Assembly: GCF_051401765.1 (NCBI RefSeq)
Contig: NW_027480423.1
Span: forward strand, 3,410,001-3,474,000
Reading direction: 5' to 3'
DNA length: 64,000 bases
DNA from: Calliopsis andreniformis
Lineage: Eukaryota > Arthropoda > Insecta > Hymenoptera > Andrenidae
The translations under genes were made by a program, and so were the position numbers. Below, one piece after another: positions 1-12,183 of the stretch. Each line of letters opens with the position of its first letter. Positions within the stretch are counted from its first letter, which is position 1. Below the pieces are notes generated by a model. The model was given only the letters and a program-made list of their open reading frames with translations, searched no databases and was not told the origin of the DNA.

Positions 1-760
1 CATTTCTACGTTTCAGGCAACCTAGACTTAACTCTGGGGCGTTGCTCCACCAAATCGAATAGCTAGAGCCTTAGAAGTCAACGCCCAAAGCATAAAATAC
101 AATAAAAGTACAACAGTTTTTCCATCGTATAGCAAGAATAATTGCAACCAGTGTGACAGTAATGATCATTTCAACGTTTCGGGAATCCTAGACTTAACTG
201 TGAGGCATTGCTCAACCAGATCGAAAACGTAGGGCCTTAGAAGTCAAATCCAGAAGCAAAAAGTACAAAAAAAACCAACAGTTTGTCCATCGTATAACAG
301 GAATAATTGCAACCAGTGTTAAAATAATGGTCATTTCTACTTTCCGGACAACCTAGGCTTCACTCTAGGGCGTTGCTCCACCAGATCGAATAGTTAGGGC
401 CTAAGAAGCCAACGCCAGAAGCATAAAGTACAATAAAAATGCAACAGTTTTTCCATCATATAGCATGAATAATTGCAACCACTGTGACAGTAATGATCAT
501 TTCTACGTTTCGGGCAACATACGCTTCACTCTTGGACGTTGCCCCACGAGATCGAATAGCTAGGACCTTAGAAGTCAACGCCAGAAACATAGAATACTAT
601 AAAAATGCAACAGTTTTTCCATCGTATAGCAGGAATAACTGCAACCAGTGTGAAAGTACTGGTCATTTCTACGTTTCGGGCAACCTAGACTTTACTCTAG
701 GGCGTTGCCCCACCAAATCGAATAGCTAGGGCCTTAGAAGTCAACGCCCAAAGCATAAAA
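1..760. repeat. Left copy of a 760-bp perfect duplication (pair at 8,126)
   Basis: Line-by-line reading shows no mismatch between 1-760 and 8,126-8,885 (offset 8,125, about 49 monomers). The first difference is at 761 (C here, T at 8,886), and the copies part company at about 793. The duplication may extend left beyond the window. It spans about 4.6 monomers of several types, including the variant with TTAACT in place of TTCACT. Confidence 0.9.
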
Positions 761-1720
761 CACAATAAAAGTACAACAGTTTTTCCATCGTATAAAAAGA
801 ATAATTGCAACCAGTGTGAATGCAATGGTCATTTCTACGTTTCGGGCAACATACGCTTCACTCTTGGACGCTGCCCCCGAGATCGAATAGCTAGGATCTT
901 AGAAGTCAATGCCAGAAGCATAAAATACAATAAAAATACAGCAGTTTTTCCATCGTATAGCATGAATAATTGCATCCAGTGTGATAGTAATGGTCATTTT
1001 GACGTGTCGGTCAATCTAGGCTTCACTCTAGGGCGTTCCCCCGCCAGATCGAATAGTTAGGGCCTAAGAAGTCAACGCCAGAAGCATAAAATGGAATAAA
1101 AATACAACAGTTTTACCATCGTAAAAAAAGAATAATTGCAACCAGTGTGAAACTAATGGCCATTTCTACGTTTCGGGCAACATACTCTTCACTCATGGAC
1201 GTTGCCCAACGAAATCGAATAGCTAGGACCTTAGAAGTCAACGCCAGAAGCATAAAATACAAAATAAATAGAAGAGTTTTCCATTGTATAAAACGAATAA
1301 TTGCAACCAGTGTGAAAGTTATGGTAATTTCTACGTTCCGGGCAACCTAGGCTTCACTCTAGGGCGTTCCCCCGCCAGATCGAATAGTTAGGGCCTAAGA
1401 AGTCAAAGCTAGAAGCATAAAGTACAAAATAAATAGAACAGCTTTCCATTGTATAAAACGATTAATTGCAACCAGTGTGAAAATTATGGTCATTTCTACG
1501 TTCCGGACTACCTAGGCTTCACCCTAGGGCGTTGCTCCACCACATCGAGTAGCTACGGCCTTAGAAGTCAGCGTCAGAAGCATAGAATACAATATAAACA
1601 CAACAGCTTTTCGATCGTATAAAACGAATAATTGCAAACATTGTGAAAGTAACGGTTGTTTGTGCGCTCCCGGCAACCTAAGCTTCACTCTCGGGCGTTG
1701 CTGCACCAGATCGAATATTT
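761..1720. repeat. Diverged relatives of the 8-mer/29-mer HOR monomers
   Basis: About six monomers. Those at about 830-1,350 have the same order and diagnostic variants as 11,280-11,963: an ACATACGCTTCACTCTTGG monomer, a GGGCGTTCCCCCGCC-type monomer, then one with CATGGACGTTGCCCAACG. They differ at many scattered sites, so this looks like an older copy of the unit that was later amplified in the 9.5-49 kb domain. Confidence 0.7.
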
Positions 1721-4700
1721 AGGGCCGAAGAAGTCAACGCCGGAAGCATAAAATACAATAAAAATATAACAGTTTTTCCATCGTGTAATGGGAACAATTG
1801 CAGCCAGTGTCAAGGTGATGGTCATTTCTACGTTCCGGGCAACCTAGGCTCCACTCTAGGGCGTTGCTCCACCAAATCCAATAGTTAAGGCCTAAGAAGT
1901 CAACGCCAGAAGCACCGAATGCAAAATAAATACAACAGTTTTTCCATCGTATAATACGAATAATTGCAACCAGTGTGAAGGTAATGGTCAATTCCACGTT
2001 CCGGGCAACCTAGGCTTCAGTCTAGGGCGTTGCTCAGCTACATCGAATAGCTGTGGCCTTAGAAGTCAACGCCAGAAGCATAAGGTACAATATAAATGCA
2101 ACATTTTTTCCATTGAATAAAACGAATAATTGCTATCAGTGTGAAAGTGATGGTCATTTCTACGTTCCGGGCAACATAGGCTTCACTCTAGGGCGTTGCT
2201 CCAACAGATCGAATAGCTAGGGACTTAGAATTCAACGCAAGAAGCATAAAATACAATAAAAATACACCAGTTCTTCCATCGTATAACAGGAATACTTGCA
2301 ACCAGTGTGAAAGTAATGGACGTTTCTACGTTCCGCGCAACCTAGGCTTCACTCTAGGGCGTTGTTCCACCAAATCGAATAGTTAGAGCCTAAGAAGTCA
2401 ACGCCAGAAGCACCAAATACAAAATAAATACAACTGTTTTTCCATCGTATAAAACGAATAATTGCAACCAGTGTGAGTGTAATTGTCATTTCTACGTTCC
2501 GGGCAACCTAGGCTTCACTATAGGGCGTTCCTCCACAACATCGAATAGATACGGCCTTAGAAGTCAACGCCAGAGGCATAAAATACACCATAAATAGTAA
2601 AGTTTTTCAATTGTATAAAACGAATAATTGCAACCAGTGTGAAAGTTGTGGTCATTTCTACGTTCCGGGCAACATAGGGTTCACTCTTGGACGTTGCCCC
2701 ACCAGATTGAATAGCTAGGACCTTAGAAGTCAATGCCAGAAGCAGAAAATACAATAAAGATACAACAGCTTTTCCATCATATAAAATGAACAATTGCAAA
2801 CAGTGTGAAGGTGATGGTCATTTCTTCGTTTCGGGCAACCTAGGCTTTACTCTAGGGCGCTGCTCCACCAGATCGAATAGCTGGGGTCTTAGAAGTCAAC
2901 GCCCGAAGCATAAAATACAATAAAGATACAACAGTTTTTCCATCGAATTACAGGAATATTTGCTACCAGAGTGAAGGAGATGGTCATTTCTACGTTCCGG
3001 GCAACCTAGGCTCCACTCTAGGGCGTTGCTCCACCAAATCCAATAGTTAAGGCCTAAGAAGTCAACGCCAGAAGCACCAAATGCAAAATAAATACAACAG
3101 TTTTTCCATCGTATAATACGAATAATTGCAACCAGTGTCAAGGTAATGGTCAATTCCACGTTCCGGGCAACCTAGGCTTCAGTCTAGGGCGTTGCTCAGC
3201 TACATCGAATAGCTGCGGCCTTAGAAGTCAACGCCAGAAGCATAAGGTACAATATAAATGCAATAGTTTTTCCATTGAATAAAACGAATAATTGCTATCA
3301 GTGTGAAAGTGATGGTCAGTTCTACGTTCTGGGCAACATAGGCTTCACTGTTGGACGTTTCCCCACCAGACGGAATAGCTAGGACCTTAGAAGTCTAAGC
3401 CAGAAGCGGAAAATACAATGTAAATGTAACAGTATTTCTACCGTATAGCATGAATAATTGCAACCACTGTGAAAGTTGTGGTCATATCTACGTTCCGGGC
3501 AACCAAGGCTTGACTCTGGGGCGTTGCTCCACCACATCTAATAGCTACGATCGTAGAAGTTATCGCCAGAAGCATAAAATACATTATAAATACAACAGCT
3601 TTTCCAACGTAAAGAATGAATAAATGCAAACAGTGAGAAAGTGATGTTCATTTCTACGTTCCGGGCAACCTAGGCTACACTATAGGGCGTTGCTCCACCA
3701 CATCGAATAGCTACGGCCTTAGAAGTCAACGCCAGAGGCATAAAATACAACATAAATACAACAGTTTTTCAATTGAATAAAACGTATAATTGCTATCAGT
3801 GTGAAAGTGATGGTCATTTCAACGTTCCGGGCAACCTAGGCTTCACTCTAGGGCGTTGCTCCACCAGATTGAATAGGTAGGACCTTAGAAGTCAATGCCA
3901 GAAGCAGAAAATACGATAAAGGTACAACAGCGTTTCCATCATATAAAATGGACAATTGCAAACAGTGTGAAGGTGATGGTCATTTCTACGTTTCGGGCAA
4001 CCTAGGCTCTACTCTAGGGCGTTGCTGCGCCAGATCGAATATTTAGGGCCTAAGAAGTCAACGCCGGAAGCATAAAATACAATAAAAATATAACAGTTTT
4101 TCCATCGTGTAATGGGAACAATTGCAGCCAGTGTCAAGGTGATGGTCATTTCTACGTTCCGGGCAACCTAGGCTTCACTCTAGGGCGTTGGTCCACCAAA
4201 TCGAATAGTTAGAGCCTAAGAAGTCAACGCCAGAAGCACCAAATACAAAATAAATACAACTGTTTTTCCATCGTATAAAACGAATAATTGCAACCAGTGT
4301 GAAAGTAATTGTCATTTCTACGTTCCGGGCAACCTAGGCTTCACTATAGGGCGTTCCTCCACCACATCGAATAGATACGGCCTTAGAAGTCAACGCCAGA
4401 GGCATAAAATACACCATAAATACAAAAGTTTTTCCATTGTATAAAACGAATAATTGCAACCAGTGTGAAAGTTGTGGTCATTTCTACGTTCCGGGCAACA
4501 TAGGGTTCACTCTTGGACGTTGCCCCACCAGATTGAATAGCTAGGACCTTAGAAGTCAATGCCAGAAGCAGAAAATACAATAAAGATACAACAGCTTTTC
4601 CATCATATAAAATGAACTATTGCAAACAGTGTGAAGGTGATGGTCATTTCTACGTTTCGGGCAACCTAGGCTTTACTCTAGGGCGCTGCTCCACCAGATC

Positions 4701-5124
4701 GAATAGCTGGGGTCTTAGAAGTCAACGCCCGAAGCATAAAATACAATAAAGATACAACAGTTTTTCCATCGAATTACAGGAATATTTGCTACCAGAGTGA
4801 AGGAGATGGTCATTTCTACGTTCCGGGCAACCTAGGCTCCACTCTAGGGCGTTGCTCCACCAAATCCAATAGTTAAGGCCCAAGAAGTCAACGCCAGAAG
4901 CACCAAATGCAAAATAAATACAACAGTTTTTCCATTGAATAAAACGTATAATTGCTATCAGTGTGAAAGTGATGGTCATTTCTACGTTCCGGGCAACATA
5001 GGGTTCACTCTTGGACGTTGCCCCACCAGATTGAATAGCTAGGACCTTAGAAGTCAACGCCAGAAGCATAAAATACAATATAAATACAACAGTTTTTCCA
5101 TTGAATAAAACGAATAATTGCTAT
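1721..5124. repeat. Sub-family B block with interleaved internal duplications
   Basis: About 20 monomers with their own variants, such as GTTGCTCAGCTACATCG, GATGGTCATTTC and TTGAATAAAACG. Three internal duplications are visible. 1,818-2,190 matches 2,980-3,352 (offset 1,162, 7 monomers). 2,335-3,110 matches 4,161-4,936 (offset 1,826, 11 monomers). 3,120-3,774 matches 5,279-5,933 (offset 2,159, 13 monomers). The pairs overlap and interleave rather than forming one regular HOR, which suggests successive independent exchanges. No gene or foreign element is seen. Confidence 0.8.
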
Positions 5125-6333
5125 CAGTGTGAAAGTGATGGTCATTTCTACGTTACGGGCAACCTAGGCTTCACTCTAGGGCGTTGCTCCAACAGATCGA
5201 ATAGCTAGGGACTTAGAATTCAACGCAAGAAGCATAAAATACAATAAAAATACAACAGTTCTTCCATCGTATAACAGTAATAATTGCAACCAGTGTGAAG
5301 GTAATGGTCAATTCCACGTTCCGGGCAACCTAGGCTTCAGTCTAGGGCGTTGCTCAGCTACATCGAATAGCTGCGGCCTTTGAAGTCAACGCCAGAAGCA
5401 TAAGGTACAATATAAATGCAACATTTTTTCCATAGAATAAAACGAATAATTGCTATCAGTGTGAAAGTGATGGTCATTTCTACGTTCCGGGCAACATAGG
5501 CTTCACTGTTGGACGTTTCCCCACCAGACGGAATAGCTAGGACCTTAGAAGTCAAAGCCAGAAGCAGAAAATACAATGTAAATGTAACAGTATTTCTACC
5601 GTATAGCATGAATAATTGCAACCACTGTGAAAGTTGTGGTCATATCTACGTTCCGGGCAACCTAGGCTTGACTCTAGGGCGTTGCTCCACCACATCTAAT
5701 AGCTACGATCGTAGAAGTTATCGCCAGAAGCATAAAATACATTATAAATACAACAGCTTTTCCAACGTAAAGAATGAATAAATGCAAACAGTGAGAAAGT
5801 GATGTTCATTTCTACGTTCCGGGCAACCTAGGCTACACTATAGGGCGTTGCTCCGCCACATCGAATAGCTACGGCCTTAGAAGTCAACGCCAGAGGCATA
5901 AAATACAACATAAATACAACAGTTTTTCAATTGTATAAAACGAATCATTGCAAACAGTGTGAAAGTTGTGGTCATTTCTACGTTCCGGACAACATAGGGT
6001 TCACTCTTGGACGTTGCCCCACCAGATTGAATAGCTAGGACCTTAGAAGTCAACGCCAGAAGCATAAAATACAATATAAATACAACAGTTTTTCCATTGA
6101 ATAAAACGTATAATTGCTATCAGTGTGAAAGTGATGGTCATTTCTACGTTCCGGGCAACATAGGCTTCACCCTTGGACGTTGCCCCACCAGACGGAATAG
6201 CTAGGACCTTAGAAGTCTACGCTAGAAGCATAAAATACAATATAAATACAACTGCTTTTCCATCGTATAAAATGAATAATTGCAAACAGTGTGAAAGTAA
6301 TGGTCATTGCTGCGTTCCGGACAACCTAGGCTT
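5125..6333. repeat. Sub-family B segment duplicated at 27,680 (left copy)
   Basis: Matches 27,680-28,888 at a constant offset of 22,555 over about 1,209 bp (7.3 monomers) with only a few substitutions, for example near 5,437, 5,801, 5,829 and 5,970. The right edge is sharp: after CTAGGCTTCA the left copy reads TTCTAGGG and the right copy GCCTAGGG. The left edge lies at CAGTGTGAAAGTGATGG. Confidence 0.9.
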
Positions 6334-8125
6334 CATTCTAGGGCGTTGTTCCACCAGATCGAATAGCTAGGGACATAGAAGTCAACGCCAGAAGCATAAC
6401 ATACAATATAAATACAACAGCTTTTCCAACGTAAAGAATGAATAATTCAAACAGTGAGAAAGTAATGGTCATTTCAACGTTCCGGGCAACCTAGGCTTCA
6501 CTCTAGGGCGTTGCTCCACCAGATCGAATAGTTAGGGCATTGGAAGTCCACGCCCGAAGCATAAAATACAAAATAAAGAGAACAGTTTTTCCATTGTATA
6601 AAACGAATAATTGCAACCGGAGTGAAAGTTATGGTCTTTTCTACGTTCCGGGCAACCTAGGCTTCACACTAGGGCGTTGCTCCACTGGATCGTATAGTTA
6701 GGGCCTTGGAAGCCATCGCCAGAAGCATAAAATACAATATAAATACAACACCTTTTCCATCGTATTACAGGAATAATTGCAACCAGTGTTAAGGTTATGG
6801 TCATTTCTACGTTCCGGGCAACCTAGGCTTCATTCTGGGGCGTTGCTCCACTAGATCGAATAGTTAGGGCCTTAGAAGTCAACGCCAGAAGCATAAAATA
6901 CTATATAGATACAACAGTTTTTCCATCGTATAAAAAGAATAATTGCAACCAGTGCGAATGTAATGGTCATTTCTACGTTTCGGGCAACATACGCTTCTCT
7001 CTTGGACCCAGCCCCCGGGATCGAATAGTTAGGGCCTAAGAAGTCAACGCCAGAAGCATGGAGTACAATAAAAATGCAACAGTTTTTCCATCTTATAGCA
7101 TGAATAATTGCAACCAGTGTGACAGTAATAATCATTTCATCGTTTCGGCATCCTAGACTTAACTGTGAGGCATTGCTCCACCAGATCGGATACAAAGGGC
7201 CTTAGTAGTCAAAGCCAGAAGTATAAAGTACAGAACAAACCAACAGTTTGTCCATCGTATAACAGGAATATTGCAAACACTGTGAAAGTAATGGTCATTT
7301 CTACGTTCCGGGCAGCCTAGGCTTCACGCTAGGGCGTTCCTCCACCACATCGAATAGCTACGACCTTAGAAGTCAACGACTGAGGCATAAAATACAAAAT
7401 AAGGACAACAGCTTTTCCATCGTATAAAACGAATAATTGCAACCGGTGTGAAAGTTATGGTCTTTTCTACGTTCCGGGCAACCGAGGCTTCACTCTAGGG
7501 CGTTGCTCCACCAGATCAAATAGTTAGGGCCTATGAATTCAACGCCTGAAGCATAAAATACAATAAAACTACAACAGTTTTTCCATCGTATAACAGGAAT
7601 AATTGCAACCAGTGTTAAGGTTATGGTCATTTCTACGTTCCGGGCAACCTAGGCTTCATTCTAGGGCGTTGCACCACTAGATCGAATAGTTAGGGCCTTA
7701 GAAGTCAACGCCAGAAGCATAAAATACCATATAGATACAACGGTTTTACCATCGTATAAAACGAGTAATTGCAACCAGTGTGAAAGTAATGGCCATTTCT
7801 ACGTTCCGGGCACCCTAGGCTTCGCCCTAGGCCGTTGCTCCACCAGATCGAATAGCTAGGGACTTGGAGGTCAACGCCAAGAGCATAAAATACAATAAAA
7901 ATACAACTGTCATTCCATCGTATAACAGGAATAATTGCAACCATCGTGAAAGTAATGGTCGTTTCTACTTTTCGGGCAACATAGGTTACACTCTTGGACG
8001 TTGCCCCACGAGATCGAATAGCTAGGACCTTAGAAGTCAACGCCAGAAGCATAAAATACAGTAAAAATACAACAGTTTTTCCATCGTATAACAGCAATAA
8101 CTGCAACCAGTGTGAAAGTACTGGT
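6334..8125. repeat. Mixed monomers between B and the 8,126 duplicate
   Basis: About eleven monomers with no clean HOR. Related units recur at 5- and 10-monomer spacing: the GTTAAGGTTATGGTC monomer with CTAGATCGAATAG and an ATATAGATAC tract appears near 6,790, 7,615 and 9,270. A TTAACTGTGAGGCATTGC variant sits near 7,150. No unique sequence is present. Confidence 0.7.
6486..6514. other. Representative conserved dyad in the GC-rich half of the monomer
   Basis: Left arm GCAACCTAG (6,486-6,494), an eight-base loop, then right arm CTAG (6,503-6,506), a GGC bulge, and GTTGC (6,510-6,514). The outer GCAAC/GTTGC pair is kept in many monomers even where the inner CTAG is lost, for example in GCAACATACG...GACGTTGC and GCAACCTACG...GCGTTGC units. 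It is lost in the GTTCCCCCGCC and GCATTGC variants. Whether it forms a hairpin in vivo is unknown. Confidence 0.5.
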
Positions 8126-8885
8126 CATTTCTACGTTTCAGGCAACCTAGACTTAACTCTGGGGCGTTGCTCCACCAAATCGAATAGCTAGAGCCTTAGA
8201 AGTCAACGCCCAAAGCATAAAATACAATAAAAGTACAACAGTTTTTCCATCGTATAGCAAGAATAATTGCAACCAGTGTGACAGTAATGATCATTTCAAC
8301 GTTTCGGGAATCCTAGACTTAACTGTGAGGCATTGCTCAACCAGATCGAAAACGTAGGGCCTTAGAAGTCAAATCCAGAAGCAAAAAGTACAAAAAAAAC
8401 CAACAGTTTGTCCATCGTATAACAGGAATAATTGCAACCAGTGTTAAAATAATGGTCATTTCTACTTTCCGGACAACCTAGGCTTCACTCTAGGGCGTTG
8501 CTCCACCAGATCGAATAGTTAGGGCCTAAGAAGCCAACGCCAGAAGCATAAAGTACAATAAAAATGCAACAGTTTTTCCATCATATAGCATGAATAATTG
8601 CAACCACTGTGACAGTAATGATCATTTCTACGTTTCGGGCAACATACGCTTCACTCTTGGACGTTGCCCCACGAGATCGAATAGCTAGGACCTTAGAAGT
8701 CAACGCCAGAAACATAGAATACTATAAAAATGCAACAGTTTTTCCATCGTATAGCAGGAATAACTGCAACCAGTGTGAAAGTACTGGTCATTTCTACGTT
8801 TCGGGCAACCTAGACTTTACTCTAGGGCGTTGCCCCACCAAATCGAATAGCTAGGGCCTTAGAAGTCAACGCCCAAAGCATAAAA
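8126..8885. repeat. Right copy of the 760-bp perfect duplication
   Basis: Partner of 1-760 with no mismatch seen over 760 bp. It is followed after about 8,917 by a different monomer (GCTTGAATAATTGC), whereas the left copy continues with AAAAAGAATAATTGC, so the breakpoint falls in the AT-rich part of the monomer. Confidence 0.9.
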
Positions 8886-9529
8886 TACAATAAAAGTACA
8901 ACAGTTTTTCCAGCGTATAGCTTGAATAATTGCAACCAGAGCGACAGTAATGATCATTTCAACGTTTCGGGAGTCCTAGACTTAACTGTGAGGCATTGCT
9001 CCACCAGATCGAATACAAAGGGCCTTAGCAGTCAACGCCAGAAGCATAAAGTACAGAAAGATCCTACAGTTTGTCCACCGTATAGGAGGAATATTGCAAA
9101 CAGTGTGAAGGTAATGGTCATTTCTACGTTCCGGGCAGCCTAGGCTTCACTCTAGGGCGCTGCTCCACCACATCGAATAGCTACGACCTTAGAAGTCAAC
9201 GACTGAAGCATAAAATACAATATAAAGACAACAGCTTTTCCATCGCATAAAACGAATAATTGCAACGAGTGTTAAGGTTATGGTCATTTCTACGTTCCGG
9301 GCAACCTAGGCTTCATTCCAGGGCGTTGCTACACTAGATCGAATTATCAGCGCCTTAGAAGTCAACGCCAGAAGCATAAAATACGATATAGATACAACAG
9401 TTTTTCCATCGTATAAAACGAGTAATTGCAACCAGTGTGATAGTTATGGTCATTTCTACCTTCCGGGCAACCTAGGCTTCAGCCTAGGGCGTTGCTCCAC
9501 CAGATCGAATAGTTAGGGCCTCAGAAGTC
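8886..9529. repeat. Mixed monomers preceding the 8-mer HOR
   Basis: About four monomers. They include a TTAACTGTGAGGCATTGC variant followed by an ATACAAAGGGCC tract (near 8,980-9,020) that also occurs at 7,150-7,200, offset about 1,825 (11 monomers). No other feature is seen. Confidence 0.65.
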
Positions 9530-10856
9530 AACGCCAGAAGCATAAGGTACAATAAAAATGCAACAGTTTGTCCATCGTATAACAGGAGTAATTGCAACCA
9601 GTGTGAAAGTAATGGCCATTTCTAAGTTACGGGCATCCTAGGCTTCGCGCTAAGGCGTTGCTCCACCAGATCGAATAGCTAGGGACATGGAGGTCAACGC
9701 CAAGAGCATAAAATACAATAAAAATACAACAGTCTTTCCATCGTATAGCAGGAATAATTGCAACCAGTGTGAAAGTAATGGGCATTTCGACGTTCCGTGC
9801 AACCTCGGCTTCACTCTAGGGCATTGCACCACCAGCTCGAATAGTTAGGGCCTTAGAAAGCAACTCCAGACGCATAAAATACAATAAAAATACAACAGTT
9901 TTTCCATCGTATAAAAAGAATAATTGTAACCAGTGTGAAAGTAATGGTCATTTCTATGTTTCGGGCAACATACGCTTCACTCTTGAACGTTGCCCCACGA
10001 GATCGAATAGCTAGGACCTTAGAAGTCAACGCCAGAAACATAAAATACCATAAAAATGCGACAGTTTTTCCATTGTATAACAGGAATAACTGCATCCAGT
10101 GTGAAAGTACTGGCCATTTCTACGTTTCGGGCAACCTAGACTTTACTCTAGGGCGTTGCCCCACCAAATCGAATAGCTAGGATCATAGAAGTCAATGCCA
10201 GAAGCATAAAATACAATAAAAATACAGCAGTTTTTCCATCGTATAGCATGAATAATTGCAACCAGTGTGAAAGTAATGGTCATTTCGACGTTTCGGGCAA
10301 TCCAGGCTTCACTCTAGGGCGTTCCGCCGCCAGATCGAATAGTTAGGGCCTAAGAAGTCAACGCCAGAAGCATAAAATGGAATAAAAATACAACAGCTTT
10401 ACCATCGCAAAAAAAGAATAATTGCAACCAGTGTGAAACTAATGGTCATTTCTACGCTTCGGGCAGCATACTTTTCACTCATGGACGTTGCCCAGCGAAA
10501 TCGAATAGCTAGGACCCTAGAAGTCAACGCCTGAAGCATAAAATACAAAATAAATAGAACAGTTTTCCATAGTATAAAACGAGTAATTGCAACCAGTGTG
10601 AAAGTTATGGTAATTTCTACGTTCCGGGCAACCTGGTCTTCACTCTAGGGCGTTGCTCCAACAGATCGAATAGTTAGGGCCTAAGAAGTCACCGCCAGAA
10701 GCATAAAACACAATATAAATAAAACAGTTTTTCCATCGTATAAAACGAATAATTGCAATCAGAATGAAAGTTATGGTCATTTCTACGTTTCGGTCATCCT
10801 AGACTTAACTCTGAGGCATTGCTCAACCAGATCGAATACGTAGGGACTTAGAAGTC
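9530..10856. repeat. 8-mer HOR, copy 1 (1,327 bp)
   Basis: Tandem with 10,857-12,183 at offset 1,327 (8 x 166 minus 1). Shared private variants include the GCATCCTAGGCTTCGCGCTA monomer, the GGGCATTGCACCACCAGC monomer, the ACATACGCTTCACTCTTGA monomer and the GTTCCGCCGCCAG monomer. A few per cent of sites differ, for example 9,634 (A against C) and 10,636-10,640 (TGGTC against TAGGC), so it is older than the 29-mer duplication. Confidence 0.85.
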
Positions 10857-12183
10857 AACGCCAGAAGCATAAGGTACAATAAAAATGCAACATTTTGTCC
10901 ATCGTATAACAGGAGTAATTGCAACCAGTGTGAAAGTAATGGCCATTTCTACGTTACGGGCATCCTAGGCTTCGCGCTAGGGCGTTGCTCCACCAGATCG
11001 AGTAGCTAGGGACATGGAGGTCAACGCCAAGAGCATAAAATACAATAAAAATACAACAGTCTTTCCATCGTATAGCAGGAATAATTGCAACCAGTGTGAA
11101 AGTAATGGGCATTTCGACGTTCCGTGCAACCTCGGCTTCACTCTAGGGCATTGCACCACCAGCTCGAATAGTTAGGGCCTTAGAAAGCAACTCCAGACGC
11201 ATAAAACATAAAAAAAATACAACAGTTTTTCCATCGTATAAAAAGAATAATTGTAACCAGTGTGAAAGTAATGGTCATTTCTACGTTTCGGGCAACATAC
11301 GCTTCACTCTTGAACGTTGCCCCACGAGATCGAATAGCTAGGACCTTAGAAGTCAACGCCAGAAACATAAAATACTATAAAAATGCAACAGTTTTTCCAT
11401 CGTATAACAGGAATAACTGCATCCAGTGTGAAAGTACTGGCCATTTCTACGTTTCGGGCAACCTAGACTTTACTCTAGGGCGTTGCCCCACCAAATCGAA
11501 TAGCTAGGATCTTAGAAGTCAATGCCAGAAGCATAAAATACAATAAAAATACAGCAGTTTTTCCATCGTATAGCATGAATAATTGCAACCAGTGTGAATG
11601 TAATGGTCATTTCGACGTTTCGGGCAATCTAGGCTTCACTCTAGGGCGTTCCGCCGCCAGATCGAATAGTTAGGGCCTAAGAAGTCAACGCCAGAAGCAT
11701 AAAATGGAATAAAAATACAACAGCTTTACCATCGCAAAAAAAGAATAATTGCAACCAGTGTGAAACTAATGGTCATTTCAACGCTTCGGGCAGCATACTT
11801 TTCACTCATGGACGTTGCCCAACGAAATCGAATAGCTAGGACCCTAGAAGTCAACGCCAGAAGCATAAAATACAAAATAAATAGAACAGTTTTCCATAGT
11901 ATAAAACGAGTAATTGCAACCAGTGTGAAAGTTATGGTAATTTCTACGTTCCGGGCAACCTAGGCTTCACTCTAGGGCGTTCCCTCGCCAGATCGAATAG
12001 TTAGGGCCTAAGAAGTCACCGCCAGAAGCATAAAACATAATATAAATAAAACAGTTTTTCCATCGTATAAAACGAATAATTGCAATCAGAATGAAAGTTA
12101 TGGTCATTTCTACGTTTCGGTCATCCTAGACATAACTCTGAGGCATTGCTCAACCAGATCGAATACGTAGGGCCTTAGAAGTC
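10857..12183. repeat. 8-mer HOR, copy 2 (1,327 bp)
   Basis: Second tandem copy. Its monomers, notably 11,180-12,183, are the founders of the series found again at 15,490, 20,300, 29,590, 35,330, 38,150 and 45,110. The array continues past 12,183 with an AAATCCAGAAGC monomer instead of a third copy. Confidence 0.85.

Noticed and set aside
484..729. Recurring 60-90 codon open frames on both strands (for example 484, 11,760, 17,491, 38,467, 54,306, 62,440)
   Set aside because: They recur only where the DNA itself is duplicated, lie on opposite strands of the same sequence, and several use GTG or other weak starts. No sign of protein-level constraint was seen.
1370..1390. CENP-B box
   Set aside because: The core TTCGnnnnAnnCGGG was not found. 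The nearest minus-strand resemblance (CCCCGCCAGATCGAA in some variants) has six bases instead of seven between the half-sites and lacks the central base.
7705..8106. Longest open frame in the window (133 codons, minus strand)
   Set aside because: It spans about 2.4 satellite monomers, consists of the same words seen throughout the array, and has no recognisable domain. 166 bp shifts the frame by one each monomer, so it is a chance gap between stops.
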